Below are positions 35,404-44,789 of a DNA stretch of 64,000 nucleotides, one piece after another. How positions within the stretch are numbered: the first letter of the stretch is position 1; each line of letters begins with the position of its first letter. The notes beneath the pieces are model-generated. The model was not told the DNA's origin. It made no database searches and saw only the letters and a program-made list of their open reading frames with translations. Location of the stretch: NCBI RefSeq assembly GCF_002086635.1, contig NZ_MVHD01000013.1:1-64000 (forward strand). The letters are read 5' to 3'. The DNA is from Mycobacterium alsense (lineage in GTDB: Bacteria > Actinomycetota > Actinomycetes > Mycobacteriales > Mycobacteriaceae). A program made the position numbers and the translations under genes.

Positions 35404-36360
35404 TCACCCGGGCAGCGCGTCGAGCGCTTTCTGCAGGCGGGCGATCGGGGACCCGACGCCCAGCTCGGTCGCCAGTTTGGCGGTGCGTCCCGGGTGCGCG
35501 GCCGCCAGCGGCAGGGCGTCGGTGGGCGTCGACAGCCTGACCGGCGCGTCGGTGGCCACCCGCACCACCGTGCCCGCGGCCTCGATGTAGTCGGTCGCGC
35601 CGAGCAGCTTCGCGCGCAAACCCTTGGCCATCTTCGACTTTGGGTCGTGCGCGGCGGCCAGGATCCGCTCCAGCGAACCGTGCTGGGCCAGCAGGGTGGC
35701 CGCCGTCTTCTCGCCGATGCCCGGCACCCCGGGCAGGCCGTCGGACGGGTCTCCGCGCAGCAGCGCCAGCTCGGCGTAGGCCGGCCCCGCCCGCTCCCGC
35801 GGCACGCCGTAGTGCTCGGCGACCTCCGCCGGCCCGAACAACGTCGCCTTGGTCAGCCCGCGGCCCAGGTAGAGCACCCGTACCGGGACGGGGTCGTCGG
35901 AGACCACCTGCAGCAGGTCGCGGTCGCCGCTGACCACCACGACCGGGTCGGTGCGTTCCCGCGCCGCGAGCGTGCCCAGCACGTCGTCGGCCTCGAAACC
36001 GTCGGCGCCTGCCGTCGGGATCCCGAACGCGTCCAGCAGGTCGATGATCATGTCGATCTGCGGCGTCAGGTCGTCGGGCACCTCCTCGATGTCGGGCTCG
36101 CCGGCGGGCTCGGGTTCGGCGACGCGGTGCGCCTTGTAGGACGGGATGAGGTCCACCCGGAACTGCGGGCGCCAGTCCAGGTCCAGGCACACCACCAGGC
36201 GGGCCGGGCGCTGCTGGCTGATCACCGCGGCCATCGCGTCGATGAATCCGCGCACGGCGTTGACGGGCCGGCCGTCGGGGGAGGTGATCGACGACGGCAC
36301 CCCGAAGTACGAGCGGAACCACATGCTGGCGCCGTCGAGCAGCAAAACGGGTGCGGGCAT
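35404..36360 (-). CDS. 5'-3' exonuclease (FEN/PolI-N-like, Rv2090 homologue)
   Basis: 318 residues from the ATG at 36360; a longer frame to 36465 lacks conservation. The family landmarks are [17 protein letters not shown], a helical arch region with [12 protein letters not shown], the acidic cluster [30 protein letters not shown], and the helix-hairpin-helix [24 protein letters not shown]. These bind metal and flapped DNA in the 5'-nuclease domain of DNA polymerase I. This is the stand-alone Rv2090-type nuclease. It converges with the DUF4333 gene and diverges from pepE. Confidence 0.93.
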   Translation of the reverse strand: MPAPVLLLDGASMWFRSYFGVPSSITSPDGRPVNAVRGFIDAMAAVISQQRPARLVVCLDLDWRPQFRVDLIPSYKAHRVAEPEPAGEPDIEEVPDDLTPQIDMIIDLLDAFGIPTAGADGFEADDVLGTLAARERTDPVVVVSGDRDLLQVVSDDPVPVRVLYLGRGLTKATLFGPAEVAEHYGVPRERAGPAYAELALLRGDPSDGLPGVPGIGEKTAATLLAQHGSLERILAAAHDPKSKMAKGLRAKLLGATDYIEAAGTVVRVATDAPVRLSTPTDALPLAAAHPGRTAKLATELGVGSPIARLQKALDALPG

Positions 36361-36463
36361 GCCGGCTATCTTCTCATGGCGCCCAGCGTCGAGTTGTTGT
36401 CGACAATCTCGCGGAATCGACACGACAAGTCGCCGTTCGGCCGGCCAGGTTAGCCTGGCTGCC

Positions 36464-37591
36464 ATGGATTCTCACCGATTCGACGCCGGCGTGTATGCGC
36501 GTCGCCTGGCCGCGGCCGCCTCCGCAACCGCCGACGCGGGCCTGGCCGGCCTGGTGATCACCCCCGGCTACGACCTGCGTTACCTCATCGGATCGCGCGC
36601 CCAGACCCTCGAGCGGCTCACCGCGCTGGTGTTGCCGGCCTCCGGCGACCCGACGGTCGTGGTGCCGCGGCTGGAACTGGCCTCCCTGAAGGGGTCGGCG
36701 GTCGCGGAACTGGGCCTGGCGGTGCGGGATTGGGTCGACGGCGACGACCCCTACGCGTTGGTATGCGCGGCGTTCGGTGGTGGGCCCGCGGCGACCGCCG
36801 TCACCGATTCCATGCCCGCGCTGCACCTGGTGCCGCTGGCCGACGTGCTGGGGGTGCCGCCGGTGCTGGCCACCGACGTGCTGCGCCGGTTGCGGATGGT
36901 CAAGGAGCAGTGTGAGATCGACGCGCTGCGCAAGGCCGGTGCGGCCATCGACCGCGTCCACGCCCGCGTGCCCGACTTCCTGCGCCCGGGCCGCACCGAG
37001 GCCGACGTCGCCGCCGACATCGCCGAAGCAATTGTCGCCGAAGGGCATTCGGAGGTGGCGTTCATCATCGTCGGCTCCGGGCCGCACGCCGCCGACCCGC
37101 ATCACGGCTATTCGGATCGGGAGCTGCGGGTGGGTGACATTGTCGTCGTCGACATCGGCGGCGCCTACGAACCCGGATATCACTCCGATTCGACCCGCAC
37201 GTACAGCATCGGGGAGCCCGAAGCCAAAGTGGCACAACGCTATTCGGTGCTGCAGCGCGCTCAGCGCGCGGCCGTCGAGGCGGTGCGTCCCGGCGCGACC
37301 GCCGAGCAGGTCGACGCCGCCGCCCGCGACGTGCTGGCTGGCGCCGGGCTTGCGGAGGCTTTCGTGCACCGCACCGGGCACGGCATCGGGCTGTCGGTGC
37401 ACGAGGAGCCCTACATCGTCACCGGCAACGACCTGCCGCTGGCGGCGGGCATGGCCTTTTCCGTCGAGCCCGGCGTCTACTTTCCGGGCCGGTGGGGCGC
37501 GCGGATCGAGGACATCGTCGTCGTCACCGAAAACGGCGCCGAGGCGGTCAACAACCGGCCGCACGACCTGATCGTCGTTCCCGCGTCCTGA
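36464..37591 (+). CDS. pepE: M24-family Xaa-Pro dipeptidase PepE
   Basis: 375 residues, as in Mtb Rv2089c. An N-terminal creatinase-like domain ([20 protein letters not shown]) precedes the pita-bread catalytic domain. The five metal ligands of M24 enzymes are visible: Asp in VVVDIGG, Asp in YHSDSTRTY, His in [15 protein letters not shown], Glu in [11 protein letters not shown] and Glu in ARIEDIVVV. It should cleave dipeptides with proline at the second position in the cytoplasm. It starts at ATG 36464 and is divergent from the exonuclease gene. It is the last core gene before the toxin module. Confidence 0.95.
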   Translation: MDSHRFDAGVYARRLAAAASATADAGLAGLVITPGYDLRYLIGSRAQTLERLTALVLPASGDPTVVVPRLELASLKGSAVAELGLAVRDWVDGDDPYALVCAAFGGGPAATAVTDSMPALHLVPLADVLGVPPVLATDVLRRLRMVKEQCEIDALRKAGAAIDRVHARVPDFLRPGRTEADVAADIAEAIVAEGHSEVAFIIVGSGPHAADPHHGYSDRELRVGDIVVVDIGGAYEPGYHSDSTRTYSIGEPEAKVAQRYSVLQRAQRAAVEAVRPGATAEQVDAAARDVLAGAGLAEAFVHRTGHGIGLSVHEEPYIVTGNDLPLAAGMAFSVEPGVYFPGRWGARIEDIVVVTENGAEAVNNRPHDLIVVPAS

Positions 37592-37660
37592 CTGGCTGGC
37601 GACCCCGACGCGCGCCCGGGTGAATAGCGGCGCGCGACGAGCTGGGCGAGAATTCCGCGC

Positions 37661-40342
37661 GTGGCTCCTCCGCTGGTGGTTGACCCGGAGGCGTTGTTCG
37701 CGGTGGGCAGCGCCGTGGGCGCCGCCGGCGGGGGGTTGGCCGCGAACCTGACGGTCTTGACGTCGGGTTTTGCCGCTCACACCGGCCTGGATGCGGCCGG
37801 GACGGTGTTCGGCCTGGCGTATCAGGACGCGGCGGGGTCGCTGCTGAAAGCCGTGGCGGCGGCCATCAACGCGTGCCGGCAGAGCGGGGCCCTGATTCAG
37901 CAGGGCGCGGCGAACTATTCGAGGGCCGAAGCCGCGTCGACGCTCGGCGGCGGCGGCGACGCGCTGCGGGCGCCACCGGCGCCGGTCAAGATCACCGCGC
38001 CCGGGGCGCCCGGGACGTGGGGCAAGGGGGATCCGCCGCCGCTGCTGTGGGCGGTGGTGCAGTCGTTCGTCGACGACCTCTGGCCCGACGGCGACCTGGC
38101 CGGGATACGCGCGGCCGCGACTCGTTGGCGCGGATTCGCCGGGGCGGCCGGCGGGATGCGAAGCGCGCTCACCGCGGCCAAGTCGCTGCTGGACGCGCAG
38201 CAGATCCCCGAGGGCGGCAAGATCGACGACGCGCTGTCCCAGATCGGCGACTGCATGGGCAAAATCGCCGACGCGTCCGGAAAGCTCGCTGCCTCCCTCG
38301 ACGGTTTCGCCGACGAGGTCGAGGGCGCCCGGAACGCAATCCGGGATTTGTTGCACCGGCTGGGGTCGCTGACCGACATCGGGCACGACCTGATGCTGAT
38401 CGTCAAGGGCGACGCCCTCGAAGAGATCAAAAAGATCGCGCAGGACATCAACGGGGTGCTGCACCACTTGGGGCGCGAGGCCCGGGCCGGCGAACAGGAA
38501 ATGAAGCTCGGCATGCAGGCGGCCGACGGCCTCGTCGTCAAATTCGAGAAGTACGTGCGCGGCGAGTTGATCCAGTTCATGGGCGACGAGGTGGGCAATC
38601 CGGTCGCGACCGTGTTCGACACGTGGGTGAACACCAACGAGGGTGTGCTCAAGGGGGCCGTTGGCACGGCGCTGGCGCTGAGCGATCTCGATCCGCGGTG
38701 GTTCGTCGTGGATCCTGAGGGCGCCGCGGCCACCTGGTCGGACATGGGGAAGAGCCTGTGGAAGGGCAGCCTGATCAACGGCGTCCTCAATCCCCAGGAG
38801 GCATCGCGAGCCAACATACAGATGTTGAAATCCCTGCTGCACCTGGATGATTGGAGTACGGCCCGGCCGGGATTGGGTTTTGGCGAAAACCTCTTCGACG
38901 CGGCGTTGCTCTTCGCTCCCGGCGGGGGTGAAGCCGGTGCGGCGGCCGACGGCGCCGGTGCGGCCGCGCGCGGCGCCGGGGCCGCGGCGGAAACTGCCGG
39001 GCGTGGCGCGCGAGCGGTCGACGGGCTCAAGGGCCTCGCCGGTATTCGCGGCGAGCTGGCCGACCTCGCCGAGGCGGGCGGCGACCTGACCAGAAGCCTC
39101 GACGGCGTCGCCGACAACCTGCCCAAGGTCGACCCCGCGTTCGGCGGGCGCCCGGTGGAGCCGCCTGCGCCCAAGCCGTTGGACCCTCCCGCCGAGTCGG
39201 CGCCCCGCCCGCCGGATATGGCGCAGGGTGCACCGCACGCGCCCGGGCCGGCCGAGCGTCCGGACGCTGCCCCCGCACCGGCCCGCGTTCCGCACGAGCC
39301 GGTGGCAGGTCCGCACGAACCGGTAGCGGCGCCCGCCGGCGGGCCACCGCTGGCGCCGGTGCCCGCCGCCGTCGGCGAGCGCGTGCCCTCCACCGTCCCG
39401 CCGTTGGTCGAACACTCACCCGTTCACGTGCCGCGGTCGCCCAGCGCTTCGCGCGCCGACTCCGCGCCCATCGCCGCGCACCCTCCGCCGTCGGCGCCCT
39501 CGTTCACCGCACCGCATTTCACGCCTCCGGCGGCCCACCCTCCCGAACCGCCGGCGCCCGGCGGCTGGCCCGCGCCGGGTAACGACGGCGCACTGAGCGG
39601 GCGACCACACGGACGGTCGCCGCACGGTTGGGGGCCTGGCGATGGTCTATCGCACTCGCGCCCAGCGGATGAAGGTCCTAACGGCCAGCACGGGGGTCCC
39701 GACGGAGGCGACGCCACCGGCGACGCGCCTGACGGAGCCGGCGTCGTTCACGAGCCAGCCACGCTCGCGAAGCTGCCCGGGGTCGACTACGCGTTGCCGG
39801 CCCCAGATGCATTGCAGCTCTTGGAGCATCCCGGCGCTGAACTCGAGCGCTTGGCGTACGGAGGCGTTCCACACGGCATCCTCGACGGCTATGAACCCCT
39901 GGCCGGGCGCACGGTGGACGAGTTCGGCCGAGAGTTCACGATCCGCGGGCTAGACGGCCAAATCTCGTGGGACTGGGCTAATCAAGCACCAAACAATGGA
40001 TTTGCAGGAGTGCCTGCTGAAACTACCCATATCCCCAATGGCCTGCGCCTCGATCGCCTCGGTTCAAATCATGGTGGATTCTTATCGTTGGAGGGGGTCC
40101 CGCTGGCAGAGCGCGCTACGCCGCCCGGGTTGGCAGCTCAATACCATTTATTCGAAGGTACTGGTCGAGAAATCCCTCCCGGAAGAGATTGGGTTGTGCA
40201 GCATGGTCCCGCCAAAGACGCATTCGGTCAGCCCGGGGGTGGGGACCAGTGGGTTGTACTCGATAAAGGCATCGGAGAGCCTGTTCCGGTGGCGGAACTG
40301 ATTTTGGAACGACTTATTCAGGAGATCAGTCCGCAAGAATGA
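37661..40342 (+). CDS. CpnT-like exported protein with C-terminal TNT (NAD+ glycohydrolase) toxin domain
   Basis: An 893-residue paralogue of Mtb CpnT (Rv3903c, 846 aa). Residues 1-100 match its WXG100-like N-terminus and hold YSRAE (86-90), a YxxxE ESX export signal. Residues about 110-400 resemble the CpnT middle domain; 405-440 are Ala/Gly-rich; 490-690 form a Pro/Ala/His linker. The end (about 770-893) is a TNT domain: LRLDRLGSNHGGFLS, AERATPPGLAAQYHLFE, FGQPGGGDQWVV. TNT residues Arg757, His792 and Gln822 correspond by eye to Arg799, His829 and Gln863, so it should be active and deplete NAD+. GC falls visibly from about 39950, inside the toxin domain. Start GTG 37661. No EsxE/EsxF pair precedes it. 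Confidence 0.9.
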   Translation: MAPPLVVDPEALFAVGSAVGAAGGGLAANLTVLTSGFAAHTGLDAAGTVFGLAYQDAAGSLLKAVAAAINACRQSGALIQQGAANYSRAEAASTLGGGGDALRAPPAPVKITAPGAPGTWGKGDPPPLLWAVVQSFVDDLWPDGDLAGIRAAATRWRGFAGAAGGMRSALTAAKSLLDAQQIPEGGKIDDALSQIGDCMGKIADASGKLAASLDGFADEVEGARNAIRDLLHRLGSLTDIGHDLMLIVKGDALEEIKKIAQDINGVLHHLGREARAGEQEMKLGMQAADGLVVKFEKYVRGELIQFMGDEVGNPVATVFDTWVNTNEGVLKGAVGTALALSDLDPRWFVVDPEGAAATWSDMGKSLWKGSLINGVLNPQEASRANIQMLKSLLHLDDWSTARPGLGFGENLFDAALLFAPGGGEAGAAADGAGAAARGAGAAAETAGRGARAVDGLKGLAGIRGELADLAEAGGDLTRSLDGVADNLPKVDPAFGGRPVEPPAPKPLDPPAESAPRPPDMAQGAPHAPGPAERPDAAPAPARVPHEPVAGPHEPVAAPAGGPPLAPVPAAVGERVPSTVPPLVEHSPVHVPRSPSASRADSAPIAAHPPPSAPSFTAPHFTPPAAHPPEPPAPGGWPAPGNDGALSGRPHGRSPHGWGPGDGLSHSRPADEGPNGQHGGPDGGDATGDAPDGAGVVHEPATLAKLPGVDYALPAPDALQLLEHPGAELERLAYGGVPHGILDGYEPLAGRTVDEFGREFTIRGLDGQISWDWANQAPNNGFAGVPAETTHIPNGLRLDRLGSNHGGFLSLEGVPLAERATPPGLAAQYHLFEGTGREIPPGRDWVVQHGPAKDAFGQPGGGDQWVVLDKGIGEPVPVAELILERLIQEISPQE

Positions 40343-40375
40343 TAGGCTATCAATGAGCTTAAAGGAGTTTGGACT

Positions 40376-40948
40376 ATGATTCTGGACCGGGACGATCCAG
40401 AGATCGCCGAATTAGCGGTTTGGTACAACCGCTGGCGGCAAATATACGGATATGCGGAACAACCTCCTCCCGACGAAGTGCATTGGGATCGTGGGCGGTT
40501 ATATTTCCGCTTCGGCTACCCTTCTCCGGACTGGTGGGGCTACATCCTCGAAGCGACAGCTGAGGGATGTTATCGGGTGTTGCGGACGTCAACTGAAAGA
40601 CGTGCGGTTCCCGTAGAATCCTCGCTGGGCATTTTTTCCCGAATCGAAGATGCTGGGAAATTTATAATCTATTCGATAGCGGAATCGCTACGAATAGACA
40701 GTCGAATGGATCCGGTGGGTTGGAAATGGGATAATGCAGGTCTTGACCCGCAAGTAGATGCGGACGTTCAAAGTGACAGGGTGGTCAGGTATGTGCTCCG
40801 AACGAATCCCAACGCATATTTCGTCATGACGCGCGCGGACATGCGCTGCAGCCACTTACTCCCGCTCTCTTATAGCGAATTGGACGCCGTGCTTCTCGAT
40901 GGCTTCCCCGAAAGCGTTACGTCGCGCATCAACACCGAATCGCGGTAA
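40376..40948 (+). CDS. Putative immunity protein for the TNT toxin
   Basis: A 190-residue protein, ATG at 40376 with AAAGGAG (40361-40367), 33 bp after the toxin stop. It has no signal peptide or membrane helix and many acidic and Trp/Tyr residues (VWYNRWRQIYGYAEQPPPDE; GRLYFRFGYPSPDWWGYIL). The layout GRLYFRF...YILEATAEGCYRVL...EDAGKFIIYSIAES resembles small immunity proteins such as those paired with TNT (Mtb IFT, Rv3902c, about 176 aa), but I cannot prove homology. GC content is the lowest in the window (near half), unlike its neighbours. Position and composition support an antidote acquired together with the toxin C-terminus. An 8-codon frame (40353-40379) spans the Shine-Dalgarno and ends in ATGA at this start. 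Confidence 0.7.
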   Translation: MILDRDDPEIAELAVWYNRWRQIYGYAEQPPPDEVHWDRGRLYFRFGYPSPDWWGYILEATAEGCYRVLRTSTERRAVPVESSLGIFSRIEDAGKFIIYSIAESLRIDSRMDPVGWKWDNAGLDPQVDADVQSDRVVRYVLRTNPNAYFVMTRADMRCSHLLPLSYSELDAVLLDGFPESVTSRINTESR

Positions 40949-40956
40949 CCGCCGAA

Positions 40957-41370
40957 CTACTCGCTCCGGTCCAGCAGATCCGACGACCCGAGCACCCTCT
41001 CCACCTGCACCTCGATGACGACCCGTCGCGGGTTGGGGCGCGGGGTGCGGTAGCGCTGGGCGTAGCGCAGCTCGGCGTCGCGCACGGCATCGGCATCGCT
41101 GTTGACCTTCGAGCGGCCCTCCAGCGACAGCCACCGGGCGCCGTCGACCTGGCTGAGCACGGCCAGCCCGGCGCGGTCGGCGTTGACGGCCTTCTGGGAA
41201 CCGCCGGTGGTGATGACGCGCGCGATGTGCGTCTTGGGATCGAAGGTGAAACCGACGGCGACCACATGCGGCGAATTGTCGGCCCGCAGCGTGGTCAACA
41301 TGGCCAGGTGACGTTCTGACAGGAAGGCCAGCGCATCGTCGGTGAGCCGCGTAGTGGTGTTCGCCATCAT
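40957..41370 (-). CDS. F420-dependent biliverdin reductase-type PPOX protein (Rv2074 homologue)
   Basis: 137 residues, nearly identical to Mtb Rv2074 ([48 protein letters not shown]). Rv2074 folds as a pyridoxamine-5'-phosphate-oxidase-like split barrel and was shown to use reduced F420 to reduce biliverdin to bilirubin. Conserved length and residues suggest the same activity. Start codons at 41370 and 41367 (adjacent ATGs) cannot be distinguished. It converges with the immunity gene and diverges from the SDR gene with only 32 bp between starts. Confidence 0.93.
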   Translation of the reverse strand: MMANTTTRLTDDALAFLSERHLAMLTTLRADNSPHVVAVGFTFDPKTHIARVITTGGSQKAVNADRAGLAVLSQVDGARWLSLEGRSKVNSDADAVRDAELRYAQRYRTPRPNPRRVVIEVQVERVLGSSDLLDRSE

Positions 41371-41402
41371 CGCTCACGCTAGCGCAGGTGATAATCGCAG
41401 CC

Positions 41403-42152
41403 GTGGACGACACGGGCGCGGGTCCGGTATTAATCCTGGGCGGTCGCAGCGAGATCGGCATCGAGCTGGCGCGGCGCCTTGCCCCACAAGCGACGGTGGT
41501 GCTCGCCGCGCGCAAGGCCGACCAGCTCGACGACGAGGTCGCCGCCGTCAAGGCCGCCGGCGCCGCCGCGGTGCACACCAGGGAGTTCGACGCCGACGAC
41601 CTGGCCTCACACGGCCCCCTGGTCAGCGACATCGTCGCCGAGCACGGACCCATCCGGACCGCCGTGCTTGCCTTCGGGATTTTGGGCGATCAAGCTCGCG
41701 CCGAGACCGACGCCGCGCACGCGGTCGCCGTCGTGCACACCGACTACGTCGCCCAGGTCAGCATGCTCACCCACCTCGCGGCCGCCATGCGCAACGCCGG
41801 CACGGGCGCCCTGGTGGTGTTCTCCTCGATCGCCGGGGCGCGGGTGCGTCGCGCCAACTACGTCTACGGCTCGGCGAAGGCCGGCCTGGACGGCTTCGCC
41901 AGCGGGCTGGCCGACGCGCTGCACGGCACCGGCGTGCGGGTGCTGATCGTGCGGCCGGGGTTCGTCGTCGGGCGCATGACGCGGGGCATGACGCCCGCGC
42001 CGCTGCCGAGCACGCCCGCGCGGGTGGCCGCCGCGACCGCGCGTGCGCTGGCGAAGGGCCGGCGCACGGTGTGGGTCCCGTGGGCGCTGCGGCCCGCGTC
42101 CGTCGTGATGCGGATGCTGCCGCAGTTCGTCTGGCGCAGGATGCCGCGATGA
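41403..42152 (+). CDS. Short-chain dehydrogenase/reductase (Rv2073c homologue)
   Basis: 249 residues from GTG 41403, the same length as Mtb Rv2073c; a GTG at 41388 is less likely. The SDR dinucleotide motif is altered to LILGGRSEIGIELA, and the catalytic set is SS(V/I)AG, YGSAK with YxxxK, and LIVRPGFVVGRM. The substrate is unknown. Its stop overlaps the cobL start (ATGA), so it is cotranslated with the cobalamin genes, as in Mtb. Confidence 0.92.
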   Translation: MDDTGAGPVLILGGRSEIGIELARRLAPQATVVLAARKADQLDDEVAAVKAAGAAAVHTREFDADDLASHGPLVSDIVAEHGPIRTAVLAFGILGDQARAETDAAHAVAVVHTDYVAQVSMLTHLAAAMRNAGTGALVVFSSIAGARVRRANYVYGSAKAGLDGFASGLADALHGTGVRVLIVRPGFVVGRMTRGMTPAPLPSTPARVAAATARALAKGRRTVWVPWALRPASVVMRMLPQFVWRRMPR

Positions 42153-43312
42153 TCGTCGTGGTCGGCATCGGCGCCGACGGCATGGCGGGGCTGTCCGAAA
42201 CCTCGCGTGCCGAACTTCGAAGGGCCACAGTCATTTATGGGTCCACACGACAGCTCGCCCTGCTCGACGACACGGTGCCCGCGTCCCGGCGGGAATGGCC
42301 GTCACCGCTGCTGCCCGCGTTGCAAGAACTGCCCCCCGGCGACGACGTGCACATCGTCGCCAGCGGCGACCCGCTCCTGCACGGCATCGGCGGCACGCTG
42401 ATCCGGCTGCACGGCCCCGGCAATGTCAGGGTGCTGCCGCACGTGTCCTCGGTCGCGCTGGCGTGCGCCCGGATGGGCTGGAACCTTCACGACACCGAGG
42501 TGATCAGCCTGGTCACCGCGCCGGCGCACACCGCGGTACGCCGCGGTGGCCAGGCCATCGTGTTGTCGAAGAGCGGGTCCACCCCCGGGGAGCTCGCGGC
42601 GCTGCTCGACGCCCACGGTCGTGGCGACTCCGAGCTCAGCGTGCTCGAAAACCTCGGTGGCCCAACCGAACGCCGCCGCGACGGCGCCGCGCGACAGTGG
42701 GCCCGCGTGCCACAAGACGCAGACGACCTCAACGTGATCGCCGTGCGCTACCTGCCCGATGAACGCGTGTCGTCGTATCCCGACGACGCGTTCGCCCACG
42801 ACGGCCAGATCACCAAACACGGCGTGCGGGCGGTGACGCTGGCCGCGCTGGCGCCGCGCCCGGGGGAGCGGCTGTGGGACGTCGGCGCCGGCTCCGGCAG
42901 TGTCGGCGTCCAATGGTGCCTGAGCTGGCGGGGGTGCAGCGCGGTGGCGTTCGAGCGCGACGAGGGGCGCCGCCGCAACATCGGGTCCAACGCCGCGGCC
43001 TTCGGCGTCAGCATCGACGTCCGGGGCGAGGCGCCCAAGGCCTTCGACGGCGCCGAAGCGCCGTCGGCGATCTTCGTCGGCGGCGGCCTGACCCAACCCG
43101 GTCTGCTGGACGTTTGTCTCGACAAGTTGGCTAAAGGCGGACGACTGGTCGCCAATGCCGTCACGGCCGAGTCGGAATCCATTCTCGCACAGTCATATTC
43201 GCGGCTCGGCGGGCAGCTGCGACGCATCCAGCACTACCAGGGTGAGCCGCTCGGCGGTTTCACCGGATGGCGCCCGCAGATGCCGGTCACCCAATGGGCG
43301 GTGACCAGGTGA
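42149..43312 (+). CDS. cobL: Precorrin-6Y C5,15-methyltransferase (decarboxylating) CobL
   Basis: 387 residues (Mtb Rv2072c, 390 aa). A fused enzyme: the N-terminal half (VVVGIGADGMAGLSETSRAEL; HIVASGDPLLHGIGGTL) is a tetrapyrrole methylase (CbiE-like, C5), and the C-terminal half is a Rossmann methyltransferase (CbiT-like, C15 and decarboxylation) with LWDVGAGSGSVGVQW and AIFVGGGLTQPG. It converts precorrin-6B to precorrin-8 in aerobic cobalamin synthesis. It overlaps the SDR gene upstream and cobM downstream by 4 bp each. Confidence 0.96.
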   Translation: MIVVVGIGADGMAGLSETSRAELRRATVIYGSTRQLALLDDTVPASRREWPSPLLPALQELPPGDDVHIVASGDPLLHGIGGTLIRLHGPGNVRVLPHVSSVALACARMGWNLHDTEVISLVTAPAHTAVRRGGQAIVLSKSGSTPGELAALLDAHGRGDSELSVLENLGGPTERRRDGAARQWARVPQDADDLNVIAVRYLPDERVSSYPDDAFAHDGQITKHGVRAVTLAALAPRPGERLWDVGAGSGSVGVQWCLSWRGCSAVAFERDEGRRRNIGSNAAAFGVSIDVRGEAPKAFDGAEAPSAIFVGGGLTQPGLLDVCLDKLAKGGRLVANAVTAESESILAQSYSRLGGQLRRIQHYQGEPLGGFTGWRPQMPVTQWAVTR

Positions 43313-44064
43313 CGGTGTATTTCATCGGTGCCGGCCCCGGCGCCGCCGACCTCATCACGGTGCGTGGTCAACGGCTCCTGCACCGATGCGCGACGTGCCT
43401 TTACGCGGGGTCGATCATGCCCGACGACCTACTCGCGCTGTGTCCGCCCAACGCGAACGTCATCGACACCGGCCCGCTCACGCTGGAGCAGATCGTCACC
43501 GAAATCGCGGACGCCGACGCCGTCGGCCACGACGTGGCGCGGCTGCACTCCGGTGACCCTTCGCTCTACAGCGCGCTGGCCGAGCAGTGCCGCCGGCTCG
43601 ACGGGCTGGGCATCGGCTACGAAATCGTGCCGGGCGTACCGGCTTTCGCCGCCGCGGCGGCCGCCTTGAAGCGTGAGCTCACCGTGCCGGGGGTGGCGCA
43701 GACGGTGACGCTGACCCGGGTGGCCACCCTGTCGACGCCGATGCCGCCCGGCGAAGAGCTGGCCGCCCTCGCACGATCCGGGGCCACCCTGGTCCTGCAC
43801 CTGGCCGCCGCCCAGATCGACACCATCGTCCCGCAGCTGCTCGAGGGCGGTTACCGACCCGAAACGCCCACGGCGGTGGTGGCTTTCGCCAGCTGGCCGC
43901 GGGAGACCGTGCTGCGCGGCACGCTGGCGGACATCGCCGGGCAGCTGCACGACGCCGACATCACCAAGACCGCGGTGATCGTCGTCGGCGACGTGCTGGC
44001 CGCCGAGGGGTTCTCCGACAGCTACCTGTATTCAAGCGGGCGAATCCGGGGGAGCCGGCACTGA
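43309..44064 (+). CDS. cobM: Precorrin-4 C11-methyltransferase CobM
   Basis: 251 residues from GTG 43309, inside the cobL stop; equal in length to Mtb Rv2071c. Tetrapyrrole methylase signatures are VYFIGAGPGAADLITVRG at the start, YAGSIMPDD, RLHSGDPSLYSALAEQ and VPGVPAFAAAAAALKREL. It methylates precorrin-4 at C11 to give precorrin-5. A longer frame from 43267 is only cobL sequence in another frame. It overlaps cobK at TGATG. Confidence 0.96.
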   Translation: MTVYFIGAGPGAADLITVRGQRLLHRCATCLYAGSIMPDDLLALCPPNANVIDTGPLTLEQIVTEIADADAVGHDVARLHSGDPSLYSALAEQCRRLDGLGIGYEIVPGVPAFAAAAAALKRELTVPGVAQTVTLTRVATLSTPMPPGEELAALARSGATLVLHLAAAQIDTIVPQLLEGGYRPETPTAVVAFASWPRETVLRGTLADIAGQLHDADITKTAVIVVGDVLAAEGFSDSYLYSSGRIRGSRH

Positions 44065-44789
44065 TGCGGCTCCTGCTGCTCGGCGGCACCGCCGAGGCCC
44101 GCGCACTGGCGAAAGCGCTGCACCCGCAGGTGGACATCGTCAGCTCGCTGGCCGGGCGCGTCCCCGATCCCGCGCTGCCGGACGGCCCGGTGCGCATCGG
44201 CGGGTTCGGCGGCGTCGACGGCCTGCGGCGCTGGCTGCGGGACGAGCGAGTAGACGCCGTCGTCGACGCCACCCACCCGTTCGCGGCGACCATGACCGCG
44301 CATGCCGCCGAGGTGTGCGCCGAGCTGCGGATGCCGCACCTGGTGCTGGCCCGCCCGCCGTGGGAGCCCGGAGCGGCGATCGTCGTCGCATCGGACATCG
44401 AAGCCGCGAAAGCCGTTGCACGCCACGCGTACTCGCGGGTATTTCTCACCACCGGCCGGTCGGGCGCCAGGGCCTTCGCCCGCAGCGACGCGTGGTTTCT
44501 GATCCGCGCGGTCACCGCCCCCGACAAGGTGTCGTTGCCGCGCCATCACCACATCCTGCTGTCGCGCGGCCCGTATCGCTACGACGACGAAATCGCCATC
44601 ATGCGTAGGCATCGCGTCGACGCACTGGTCACCAAGAACAGCGGCGGCGATATGACCCGCGCCAAGCTGGATGCCGCCGCGGCGCTGGGCATTCCGGTGG
44701 TGATGGTCGCGCGGCCGCCGCTACCCGATGGGGTGACGGCGGTCGGCACCGTGCAGGAGGCGGCCGAATGGGTCGCGCGGCTGGGTTAG
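44064..44789 (+). CDS. cobK: Precorrin-6A reductase CobK
   Basis: 241 residues (Mtb Rv2070c, 244 aa). It reduces precorrin-6A to precorrin-6B with NADPH. Characteristic segments are [46 protein letters not shown] and [19 protein letters not shown]. Its ATG overlaps the cobM stop, and its stop overlaps that of the convergent sigC, so cobL-cobM-cobK end here. Confidence 0.95.
   Translation: MRLLLLGGTAEARALAKALHPQVDIVSSLAGRVPDPALPDGPVRIGGFGGVDGLRRWLRDERVDAVVDATHPFAATMTAHAAEVCAELRMPHLVLARPPWEPGAAIVVASDIEAAKAVARHAYSRVFLTTGRSGARAFARSDAWFLIRAVTAPDKVSLPRHHHILLSRGPYRYDDEIAIMRRHRVDALVTKNSGGDMTRAKLDAAAALGIPVVMVARPPLPDGVTAVGTVQEAAEWVARLG

Noticed and set aside
36374..39415. A 1013-codon minus-strand frame opposite pepE and the toxin gene
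   Set aside because: It crosses two well-supported plus-strand genes and their intergenic gap, and its translation is low-complexity.
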